A stretch of 64,000 nucleotides of DNA from Odontesthes bonariensis (lineage: Eukaryota > Chordata > Actinopteri > Atheriniformes > Atherinopsidae), in contig NC_134514.1 in NCBI RefSeq assembly GCF_027942865.1, positions 3,448,115 to 3,512,114 on the forward strand. The letters are read 5' to 3'. Made by a program: the position numbers and the translations under genes. A model generated the notes under the pieces. It was not told where the DNA came from and searched no databases. It saw only the letters and a list, made by a program, of their open reading frames with translations. Below are positions 1 to 11,500 of this stretch, one piece after another (positions within the stretch are counted from its first letter, which is position 1; each line of letters begins with the position of its first letter).

Positions 1-353
1 GCGCTACTAAAGCTAGCCGCAGTGAGCAACGCACTTCCGGTTATTTTCACAAAATAAAATACCCGTTGCCTTTTATCATAGGGAAAGCCATTACCATACA
101 ATTGGTGCTTTTGTTTTGAAAACAGGAAGTGAACCTACCCTCGTTGTAGCTAGCTTGAAACTGCCGTTTTGACAGGAAATGACGATCGGCGACGTCACGT
201 TACGTTGCATCTTGGGTAGTTTGAGTATGAGTAGTAACCTCATGATGCATACCAAACATTTCGGAGAATCTAGTATGCATTGGGGAACTTCTCGCTTACT
301 CAAACTCGCATACTAAGTCAAGGAGTTAGTAGGAGAAGGTTTGGAACACAGCC
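1..353. mobile_element. TE-B copy 1 (5' cut by window edge)
   Basis: The same sequence recurs at 53032-53399 and 57594-57965: it starts near GCGCTACTAAAGCTAG and ends TTTGGAACACAGCC. Ends of the full family read GGCTGTGTTCGAAA and its inverse, so it is a non-autonomous DNA transposon of unassigned superfamily. Confidence 0.7.
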
Positions 354-1139
354 GATATCTTGTGCCGTGGTTGGGCAGCATAATACAGCAAGCAGCTTTT
401 TATAGCTGGAGTTCTCAGGGAATGGCTCTTACTCACAGGTTATAACCTGCAGTTTGGAGATAAAGGAGTCCCTGATGGCAACATGGATTGTTCAATAAGA
501 ATCTAACACTGTGAGAACACAAGAGGATCTGTTTTTAAAGCTGATAAATAAAGTAAACCTTTGAATAAACTGCTGACATGGCATCAGCATGATGATAATC
601 AGCTGGGAGTCAGAGAGAAAAAACTCCACAACACGTCCAGCAGCACACACGAGAGATGAGATCAGCGTTACTGACGCGTCACAGCACCTTTAAAGCCCTG
701 AGGGAGGCCCCTTAGCAACACCTGGCTCACCTGGTTGCCGTAGAGACGGCTGGTCTCCCACTGCATCACACACATGCACACACATGCACGCCCTCTCTGG
801 GTTTCAGAGCCATTTGTCACCTCATCATCCACCTTTGGGTGGAGGCGTCCCCGGGGACCGGCGTGGTATTTACTCACACAGCGAGGGGCTGGCAGACACG
901 AGGCTTTCCTGCGTTAAACAGGAGGCTGAAACACATCTGCCTCTGATGGAATAAAGCCTTTAATTCTTTCATTCCAAACAGACTAAACTGATTCTCCTCA
1001 TATAAATTGATTCCTTAACACACAACGATGTAACGACAACGTTTCCTTGTCGTTACATCCTGATCCAGCTCTCGTTTCTCTCTGTTTCCTCCCAAGCAGC
1101 CAGACTCTCCTGTAACCTTTAAAGTGTTCCTGATCAACA
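354..1139. other. Upstream/intronic sequence without recognised genes
   Basis: No supported exon. Contains short CA-rich repeats (ACACACATGCAC at about 770-790). The missing SNAP-25-like first exon was looked for here and not found. Confidence 0.4.
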
Positions 1140-2367
1140 GTGCAATTATTGTATTATTGTAAAAGTCTGTTGCTCAAAGGCTTTTATTATTGTAAAAGTC
1201 TGTTGCTCACAGGCTTTTATTTTGTAAAGGTCTGTTGCTCACAGGCTTTTTTTTGTAAAAGTCTGTTGCTCATAGGCTTTTATTATTGTAAAAGTATGTT
1301 GCTCATAGGCTTTTATTTTATAAAGGTCTGTTGCTCACAGGCTTTTATTTTGTAAAAGTCTGTTGCTCACAGGCTTTTATTTTGTAAAAGTCTATTGCTC
1401 ACAGGCTTTTATTATTGTAAAAGTATGTTGCTCATAGGCTTTTATTTTGTAAAAGTCTGTTGCTCACAGGCTTTTATTTTGTTAAAGTCTGTTGCTCACA
1501 GGCTTTTATTTTGTAAAAGTCTGCTGCCCAAAGGCTTTTATTTTGTAAAAGTCTGTTGCTCACAGGCTTTTATTTTGTAAAAGTCTGCTGCCCAAAGGCT
1601 TTTATTTTGTAAAAGTCTGTTGCTCACAGGCTTTTATTTTGTAAAAGTCTGTTGCTCACAGGCTTTTATTATTGTAAATGTCTGTTGCCCAAAGGCTTTT
1701 ATTTTGTAAAAGTCTGTTGCTCACAGGCTTTTATTTTGTAAAAGTCTGTTGCTTACAGGCTTTTATTTTGTAAAAGTCTGTTGCTCACAGGCTTTTATTT
1801 TGTAAAAGTCTGTTGCTCACAGGCTTTTATTCTGTAAAAGTCTGTTGCTCACAGGCTTTTATTTTGTAAAAGTCTGCTGCTGTCTGCTGTGGAACAGGAA
1901 AAGAAAGTAATCGGCGGATCCACCAAACATGGAGAAGGGTACGGAACTTTTACTCGGCCATTTTCATTTTAAAGTTCTTCCAGACGGCGGAGTCGACAGA
2001 ACCAAAGTCATCTGTAAACTCTGCCAAGTTGAATTGTCTTCTCAGCGTAGTAGTTCCAGTCTAAAATATCACTTAAAGGCAAAACACACAACTGATAGCA
2101 GCAAGTCATTCAAGGAAACAGACAGTGGAGCGAGGCTTCTACATAAAAACTACAGAAAGATGCTGATGTTAAAAGTGTGTTTGCACAACAAATGTTATGG
2201 CACTTTCATTCATATGGCAGCACATTTAAAATAAAGCTAAATGCTTAAAGCTATACGCTACTTTTGGATTCATTTTTGGATTTTGTGTACAAATGCGATT
2301 AATCGTGATTAATCAGGGAAATCATGTGATTAATTAGATTAAACATTTTAATCGTTGCCCAGCCCTA
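1140..2367 (+). mobile_element. TE-A copy 1: hAT-like element with BED zinc-finger fragment and expanded 32-bp array
   Basis: About 1929-2231 codes a fragment with CKLCQVEL and KYHLKAKH, a BED-type zinc finger as in hAT transposases. The 3' end is GCCCAGCCCTA at 2367, matching the ends of the copies at 40354, 51384 and 53780. The 5' half is replaced by about 23 tandem copies of a 32-bp unit (1155-1880) that occurs once or twice in the other copies. Confidence 0.78.
1155..1880 (+). repeat. 32-bp minisatellite (GTCTGTTGCTCACAGG core)
   Basis: About 23 copies of GTCTGTTGCTCACAGG plus CTTTTATTTTGTAAAA, with variants (TATGTTGCTCATAGG; CTGCTGCCCAAAGG). It lies in or upstream of the SNAP-25-like gene. 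Confidence 0.93.
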
Positions 2368-2500
2368 GTTTGAGCTGCTGAGGCTTTAAAGAGACTTTTC
2401 CAGTCACTGTAAGTCGGCTTTAATCAAGTGAAAAACATCATTTAAGTGTTCATGATTCAGTTCATCTCGTGGGTGAAGTGAGGGAGAGATCACCGATAAG
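2368..2500. repeat. Inverted duplicate of 40200-40353
   Basis: TTTGAGCTGCTGAGGCTTTA through GAGGGAGAGATCACC is the reverse complement, with small changes, of the flank of TE-A copy 2. The element and its flank were therefore duplicated together. Confidence 0.8.
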
Positions 2501-2531
2501 AAGTGATTGAATGTGTTTTTGTGTCTTTTAG

Positions 2532-2573
2532 TCTCTGGACAGCACACGGCGGATGCTGCAGCTGGTGGAGGAG
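2532..2573 (+). CDS. SNAP-25-like exon ([14 protein letters not shown])
   Basis: A 42-nt phase-0 exon between TTTTAG and GTACGTG, coding 14 residues matching the start of the first SNARE helix of SNAP-25. It is the most upstream exon I can see. Confidence 0.88.
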
Positions 2574-5500
2574 GTACGTGCACACAAATAATTAAGTTAA
2601 TATTAATATTATTAAATAATTAAGAAAACAACGAATGCAGCTCATTCAGAAAGATGCTGGACTAGTGTCTTCATGTCTTTATGTTCTCCCTCCTGCAGAG
2701 TAAAGATGTCGGGATCAGAACTGTGGTGATGTTAGATGAACAAGGAGGTAATCACTTCTGCTTTATCCGCGTTTCATTTATGCATCGAACTGTTCGAATG
2801 AAAGCAAAACGGGCTGTGTTACAGCACTTAAATCCCTGTGCACCGCAGCGGTTTTGTAATCTATTCTAATGAGCTGAAATACAAGTTGCAGGGCACCAAC
2901 ATCGATTTATTTTACATTTCAGCTAAAGTTAAACACATTGTAATGTGTGTAAATTAGCATATTCATTGCTTCCAAATGAATTCATATAGCCTCTTAGCAT
3001 CTTTTCAATCATTCTTTTCTTATATTAAGCTATACGATAGCTTATTGCCAGAGGTGGGTAGAGTAAAAAAGTGCTCGGTGAAAAAACTACTCAAGTACTG
3101 AGTAACTGTTGAGTAACGTCTGATTTATTTGTTAACACAAGCATTCAATCAGACAGACAAAAATACTAAATAATCATCTTTAGGCAGATTAGAGTTCATC
3201 CAATTGATCAAATAAATTAAAATGAATTAATTAATTACAAAATAGCTTAAATTAAAATAATCCAGGTAAATACAAGTACTTCAATAAAAAATAAAAGAGA
3301 CTTATGAAATGTTTAAAACATATGTAACCCATATGTAACCTAAAAAACAAACATTCACCTATCCATGGGGGAAAAACGAGTTTAGGAAACTTAGCGCTAC
3401 ATGTTTCCTCAAGTTAGATGTTGAGTTTCTGCTGAAATGTGCGTTTGTTTTGGTTGCCACAGAAGACACATAATGTAGCTGCTGTTTCTCACTCTTTGTA
3501 AGGTAAACATGCTTTCAGTATGAGGCCTCGTCTGCGTCTTCATTTCCCACCGTTGGTTCTGACATTTTTCATCTGTTTCTTTGTTTGTTTGCTACGACTG
3601 CTAATGCTAAAGCTAACCTGTCCCGCCGCTGAGATTGAGTATGGTCACGTGACCAGACTGCACGGCTGCGTCTGATTGGTGGAACACAGTCAGGTGGTAG
3701 AGCCTTTGGCGGAAGTCTCTCTCTCTGTCAGAATAAAACATTAAAATGAGGCGTACGCGGGGGGATAAAAATAATGAGGCGTAGAATACCAAAGAGGTAA
3801 GAAGAAAAGTAACCAGCTCATTGTAGCCTAATGTAGCGGAGTAAGAGGACAGCTTCTGCTGCACACATCTGCTCAAGTAAAAGTATGAAGTATAGAGATT
3901 TAAAACTACTCCTAGAAGTATAATGTTTTCTAAAACTTACTCAAGTAAATGTAACTGGTTACTACCCACCTCTTGTCCTCACATTAGGCAGGAAGATGTG
4001 ATGTTTTGAGTTTTTTTTCACCAGGCTCAAACACAGCCTTCATGTTAATCTTCCTGGCCCAGGAGAGAGGAAGCACAGCCTTATATGGTATCATTTTGCA
4101 TGTGCACTTAAATACGCACGGGTGGCATTCATCATTTACACAGGTCGTTTACACACTTTTTCCGAAGATAAGAGCGTTCGTTGAATCTGACGTGGCGTGT
4201 TCGTATGAAAAAAGTGAGAGAAATTAAGAATAAAGGTACGAAAATGTTCTTGCATGAGGCCCAATGATCCCAGGTGAAATGCTTCTTATCTGACGGTCAA
4301 CCTTTCTGAGCATTTGAAGTGTTGGGAGTTATTGGGATGGTCTGAACACGCCGGACCAATCGGAGCAGCTCGCTGCTCCTCTCTGCCATAAAAACGATCC
4401 AGCGTAAAACTCCTGTTCCTAACAGAGCAGCTGGAGCGCATCGAGGAAGGCATGGACTCCATCAACAGAAACATGCGGGAGGCAGAGAAGAATCTGACGT
4501 CCATGGCCCAGTGCTGTGGGCTGTGCATCTGGCCACTCAGGAAGTATGCTCCGGGTCCACAGCTCCACCCGACCGGTGTCCAGTTCCATTGAATCTGATC
4601 TCTAAGCAGGTTTCTGCATGTGAACAAAGAGAATCTGAAGGTTCAGGTTTCCATTTATAGTCCAAAAAGCACTGATCACCTACGTTTGAGCGGGTACAAA
4701 GCGTGTCGTTATCCAGCCCTTCAACTGGGGGCCGGTGGGCCGGAGGTTAGGGCCAGTAAAAGGAATTGAGATTAGAACAGAGTTGGTGGACGACAGCTGC
4801 CATGTTCCCAGGTTGCACCAAATCATATTTAACCCTCAAACCTGATTTAAAACTCAATTTCTGAAATGGGGACATTTTTGTCCCCTTTTAAAACAACTTA
4901 AAAACATCATATGTTAATATTTTTTCCCGCTTTTTTTTCATAGATCTTTTATTCCACTTCAGTTCTGATCATAACTACCAAGTTTTCAATTATTTTAAAA
5001 AATTAAACTTTTAAATACTGGTTTATATGATGTAAACGCCAATTTCTGTAAAAAAAAACCAAAAAAACTGCTGTATTTTCAATATATAGACTGCAAAGTG
5101 GAATTGCTGAGCGGGGATAATTATGGTCTGGGATATGTCAATGATCAGCAACAACATTGAATAAAAGATTTATGAAAATGTTTAAAAAAAAAATTAATAT
5201 ATGATGTTTTTAGGTTGTTTTAAAAAGGCTTTTTTTTTTTTTTTAAATCAGGCATAACAAAAAAATTTAAAATCCCTAAAAATCAATGTTATTGCTAATC
5301 ATTGACATATCCCAGACCATAATTATCCCTACACAATAATTCCACTTTCCATATTTTGAAAATACTGGCACCTAAAGGCTTCAAATTTGGGCTAAAAAGT
5401 TCAAATCGGCATCTAAAGGGTTAATTTTTTTGAAAATAATTGAAAACTTGGTAGTTATGCCCACTTCTTAACTTCTTGGTAGTTAGAAAGTAAGTGACAC

Positions 5501-8500
5501 GGTAACATCTGCTGCGGCTTCTTCAAACCAGAGTCCAAAATAAGAAATAAGAGCTTGTTAGATGGTTAAAAAGAAACGTAAACACACCAACTGGATGTCA
5601 TCCTGCAGGGGACAGAGGCCTCCTCCAGGTTCACCTGAGAGAGGAAACATAATGGAACTGGGCACCAACAACTCGGCTCCAGAGTCTCATGCAGCGCGAC
5701 AGTATTTCTTTGATTTGCGAGTGGATTTCAGTTTGTTTTTCAGTTTAAATGTGCTTTTTGGAAGTAGTTTATGCTTAGATTTTGCTTTGCACCTCTTCTC
5801 CTCTCCCTCCATTCTTTCTTTATTGCCCTCTTCTCCCCCTTTACCCCCTTCTCCGCCTCCTCCACCTCTCATAGAGCAGTTGGAGCGTATAGATGAGGGT
5901 TTGGATCAGATCAACTCTGATATGAAAGAGGCAGAGAAAAACCTGACCGACCTGGGAAAGTGCTGCGGCCTCTGCGGCTGTGATAAGTAGGTGGAGGCGT
6001 GGGTGGGGTTGTGTGTTTGTGTGTCCGATCCACGTTGTTCTGAGGCAAGTTTACGGAGATCCATGTCAAAAGCACGTTTGCATCCAGATGTTTTCAGATT
6101 TGGCTCAAAAGTTTGAATTTGAAATATCAGGAGAGCCCAGAGGTGCGAAAACAGGTCAACGTCGGACAAAACACTGAGCTCAGAAAACTGGATTTTGTTC
6201 AGAAAAATGAAAAGAGACAAAAAACTAAAACTGTAAAAGAGTTTTCTGAGATGTTTTTAGTGAGTCTGACATTTTTTTTATATCATTTCAAGCTCCAACT
6301 GACCTGATGTCCCAACTTTTGAACATGTTGCGGCCTAAAATGCACAAATTGATGCATGAATTAACAAATAAGATCTGGGGTTTATACTATCCAATTATTA
6401 ATAAACAATTATTTTAACACATTAAACACATTTGTGGACAAACTGGAGCTCCTGTGAACATCTCTGCTCCTCACAGACTCATCATGGAGGCTGCTCGTCT
6501 TCTAAAGCCATGAAGTTAAATAAACAACATACATGTTAACAAGTTAAATGACAAAACATGAAATGTTCTGGGTTCACACCATCCACAATCAGATAAAAGT
6601 CTAAACGTTGCCTCAACTTTTTCTGATTTGGGGTTGTAGCACTGAGCCTGTTATAGATTAAATGAAGATGAAGACACATGTACTTTAATTCACCAGCCGT
6701 CCTCGCTCTTTTGGTCAGTAGTTATTTCTGTTGCCTGCTTGCTTTGCTGCTCTGAAGCTTTTGGTTTGTTCAGATATTTGTTGTCTTTATAAACGGGACG
6801 TCACTGGACTCATTCTGTGTGGTGCAGAGGACAAAAGCCTGTGTTCTGCTCAGTATGGGTGCCGTTTGGTCCCGTTTAAAAGCCCTGAACTCAATGAAAA
6901 GGCCTTCATATTCGCTCATCAGCTCATTCGCGTCCCTTCGCAGACTGAAGGCGTTCGAGGAGAGCGGCGCATACAAGGCGGTTTGGGGCGGAGCTTCCAG
7001 CCAGGATGGAGTCGTGTCCAATCAGCCGCCGTCATCTCGGGTGGTCGATGAGAGAGAGCAGATGGTGATGAGCGGGGGATACATACACAGGTACAGAGCG
7101 AGAGGGTAAAATATTACTTGTTGGTCAATTGCTGAATGACAATGGTCAACTAGAAAGAGCTGTTCCTGTGAAACAGCAGTGAGAATGCTTATGAGCTGAC
7201 TGGGGATAGCTGACCGTGCTAAAAAAGCTGAAAATATTTCAGGTTTAGCAGTAAAAACTGTTGCTACGGTATTGGTTGAAGGAATTTTGTGATTTTTGTG
7301 TCCCACCAAACTTAACATTGGAGTTAGTCAGAGAATTTGAGAGCATTTGAGAGGTTGATCTCGCTTCAAGGCTCATAGCTGAAATTCTGTAATTGTGAGC
7401 TCTTTAGTAGTTACATTGGCTGAAAGAGGACAATTTTTCCTTCATTTTAAGGTATAATTTGTATAATTTCTGTCAGTTAAACTGTAAGAAAATTAAAGGA
7501 ATTTGTTTAAATATCAGAAAAAGCTGAAAATGACCGGTGCACCATTCTGCTGGCTCTTCATTCATAAAAACCAAGAAGGAGCAAAATGTTCATATTTTTT
7601 AAACTGTCATATTTCAAAATTGGCTAAAGATTTTAAAAAGCTAAAACAATTGGTAATAGCTGAATGTCTTGTGAACATTTTAACGTTTGAATGGTGTCTC
7701 TAGCTGAAAGTATGCTGAAGTAGTTAAGTTTGAAAGAGGAGGAAGCTTTTTTTAATGATTTGAAAGGATTTACCATTACTTTTAAAGGGAGGAAAACTTG
7801 CACAAAAACCTTAATATTTTAAAAAGTATAAAAGTTAGAAACGCTAAAAGTCATTACACACATCTCCAGAAAGAGCTGAACATTTTGATACCAAAATTGT
7901 GGAAATTGGTGAAAGTATGCAGAAGTAGTTAAACGGCAAAAAACGTACGGAAGAACTAAGAATAAAGAAAAAGAAACAGAACATTTTAAGGTATAATGTG
8001 TTTCTCTGAGTTAAACTGTATGAAAGTTAGAGGAAAGTTACTTTCAAAAGTAGGACTTTACTGAGTGATAAAGCCACTAACCAGTGCATTAGAAATATTA
8101 TTCAAAGCTATGTTTCTAAACCTGCAGCTGTTTTTTTTTTATTGGAATAATGTTTATAATGACGTAGATTGGGAGAACACTTGGATCTTGTCAAGAAATT
8201 TGTTTCTTACAAATAAGGTACGAGAAGTTACATTTAAATTGCTCCACAGATGTTATCCAGTCAAGACCCTTCTTGTAAAATACAAGATCAACATTGACAC
8301 ATACTGCTCCTTCTGTGGTAATGTGGATGAAACAATATGTCCTTTATTTTGGGATTGCACCTACTCTCATGTCTTTTGGATTGACCTAAATGATTTTATA
8401 AACAACAAAATTGACTTCTATTCCAAACTGAACATCGAGCATGTTTTATTGGGTCTGACACAAAATGAAGAAAGAAATCCAGGAAAATGTTATATTATCA

Positions 8501-11500
8501 ACCTTCTTTTAATATTTGCTGAATTCCATATTTATTGTACTAAATTTACACACCAGCATCCAAACCTTATATTGTTTTTAAAGCACTCTTTTCATCCTAT
8601 TTAGGATCTTTGGAAAATTGTATAAATTCTAAAGCCAGCAAAACAAGAAGATTATGTGAAGAATTTAAATCATATACCTCGAGCTCTTTTATTTCACTTA
8701 TTTTTTTCTTTTTACTTATTTTGTGAATGGATCTCTAATTTAAAATGGTGAAATGTATTTTATTTTGTAACTAAAAATGATTTTTTTTTAATTTATTTTC
8801 ACTTATTTTGTTTATGGATCTCTAATTTAAAATGGTGAAATATATTTTATTTTGTAACTAAAAATGATTTTTTTTAAAATTTATTTTCACTTATTTTGTT
8901 TATGGATCTCTAATTTAAAATGGTGAAATGTATTTTATTTTGTAACTAAAAATGATGTTTTTAAAATTTATTTTCACTTATTTTGTTTATGGATCTCTAA
9001 TTTAAAATGGTGAAATGTATTTTATTTTGTAACTAAAAATGATTTTTTTTTAATTTATTTTCACTTATTTTGTTTATGGATCTCTAATTTTAAATGGTGA
9101 AATATATTTTATTTTGTAACTAAAAATGATTTTTTTTTTAAATTTATTTTCACTTATTTTGTTTATGGATCTCTAATTTAAAATGGTGAAATGTATTTTA
9201 TTTTGTAACTAAAAATGATGTTTTTAAAATTTATTTTCACTTATTTTGTTTATGGATCTCTAATTTAAAATGGTGAAATGTATTTTATTTTGTAACTAAA
9301 AATGATGTTTTTAAAATTTATTTTCACTTATTTTGTTTATGGATCTCTAATTTAAAATGGTGAAATGTATTTTATTTTGTAACTAAAAATGATGTTTTTA
9401 AAATTTATTCTCACTTATTTTGTTTATGGATCTCTAATTTAAAATGGTGAAATATATTTTATTTTGTAACTAAAAATGATTTTTTTTTAATTTATTTTCA
9501 CTTATTTTGTTTATGGATCTCTAATTTTAAATGGTGAAATATATTTTATTTTGTAACTAAAAATGATTTTTTTTTTAAATTTATTTTCACTTATTTTGTT
9601 TATAGATCTCTAATTTAAAATGGTGAAATGTATTTTATTTTGTAACTAAAAATGATGTTTTTAAAATTTATTTTCACTTATTTTGTTTATGGATCTCTAA
9701 TTTAAAATGGTGAAATGTATTTTATTTTGTAACTAAAAATGATGTTTTTAAAATTTATTCTCACTTATTTTGTTTATGGATCTCTAATTTAAAATGGTGA
9801 AATATATTTTATTTTGTAACTAAAAATGATTTTTTTTTAATTTATTTTCACTTATTTTGTTTATGGATCTCTAATTTTAAATGGTGAAATATATTTTATT
9901 TTGTAACTAAAAATGATTTTTTTTTTAAATTTATTTTCACTTATTTTGTTTATAGATCTCTAATTTAAAATGGTGAAATGTATTTTATTTTGTAACTAAA
10001 AATGATGTTTTTAAAATTTATTTTCACTTATTTTGTTTATGGATCTCTAATTTAAAATGGTGAAATGTATTTTATTTTGTAACTAAAAATGATGTTTTTA
10101 AAATTTATTCTCACTTATTTTGTTTATGGATCTCTAATTTAAAATGGTGAAATATATTTTATTTTTGTAACTACAAAAAAAACAACAACAGAGGGAGAGG
10201 GTCTGATCAGGTGTGTGCTGTGTTATATGAGCAGGCAGCTGCAGGGCGTGTGTTTGCTCTGCTTTAAAACAAACTGCCGTGTAACTCATCATTAACCCGG
10301 CAGCTGGCCAAACACAGGGTGGGATAGCACAGGATGTGAGGATAACTCCCTCTTTGCCCCCTCAGGGTCACCGACGATGCCCGAGAGGACGAGATGGAGG
10401 AGAACCTGACTCAGGTCGGCAGCATGCTCGGGAATCTGAAAAGTATGGCGCTGGACATCGGCAACGAGCTCGAATCGCAGAGCGATCTGATCGTCCGCAT
10501 ACGAAACAAGGTACTGCGGTGTGTAAATGTCAGGAGGAGGTTTGAGAAGCAGAAATCACTGAAACAAAAAATAAAAGAAGGAAAAAATAAAGCGTTTTGC
10601 TTCTCAGAACAATATGCGTTCAACAGAGTAATACATTTGCATCACAAAATCATTCTCCAGGAAAAAGTCAGACCTCACAATCGCTTGGCCCTATTTTCTC
10701 TCCCTGCGTATCACTGCCTAGGACGCTAGTCAGGGTGCCCAGGTCAGAATACAAACCCAAAGCTGCCCCCAGGCTCTGGAATAAGCCCCCCGTCCAGCTG
10801 CGTCTTATTTCTGACCTGGGCCGTAGTTTTTCGCTGCTATAAAAACACAATTAAATAAACTCTAAAGTGCCTTATACTGCCACCCGGTGTCACACGGCAC
10901 TGGAAAAAATGCCCCTCCAGAAATAAGTTAAAAAAACAACAAATAAAAGACGTTTTTGCTTGAAATAAACAAAAAAATCTGCCAATGGAACTAGTGAAAA
11001 TCGGCTTGTCAAGATTTCTTGAAATAAGATGTGATATTTAGGACTTTTGAGATAAAAGTGATCTTGAAATTAGCTTAAAAACCTCTTCAAATGTCAAAAA
11101 AAAGCTTGTTTCATATGATATGTGACTCAAAACAGTTTGTTTTCAAGACTTTTTCATTTAACAAGATATTCCAGATGTATTGTCTTCAAACAAGTCCCTA
11201 TATCTGGCTGAAATGGTGCTTGTTAGGCAGTTGTGTCTGATATTAAGTGTAATGAGATATTTTGCCTAGAAATGAGACAAATATACTCGGTAAGACTTTG
11301 ATTTTTTCCAGTGAGGACGGTCGGCAGGGCAGAAAATACCAGTTTTTACTGCTTAGATGTTTTCTGCGTGATGATTATTGGAAGTAAGCAAGACAGATGT
11401 TTGTGTTTCCTGATGTGAGAGCAGATATTTAGGACATCACACAACCAGTGACCATTGTTTGTGTCCTTTTAAAGCCGCCTGTCCACCTTTGTACCTCATA

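Noticed and set aside
1929-2234. BED zinc-finger frame as a host gene
   Set aside because: The same frame occurs at 40530-40793 and 51725-52030 inside elements with matching transposon termini; it is a transposon relic.
5562-5990. 142-codon frame reading through the second alternative SNAP-25-like exon
   Set aside because: Only 5875-5986 is exon. The upstream part is a pyrimidine-rich intron including the acceptor tract.
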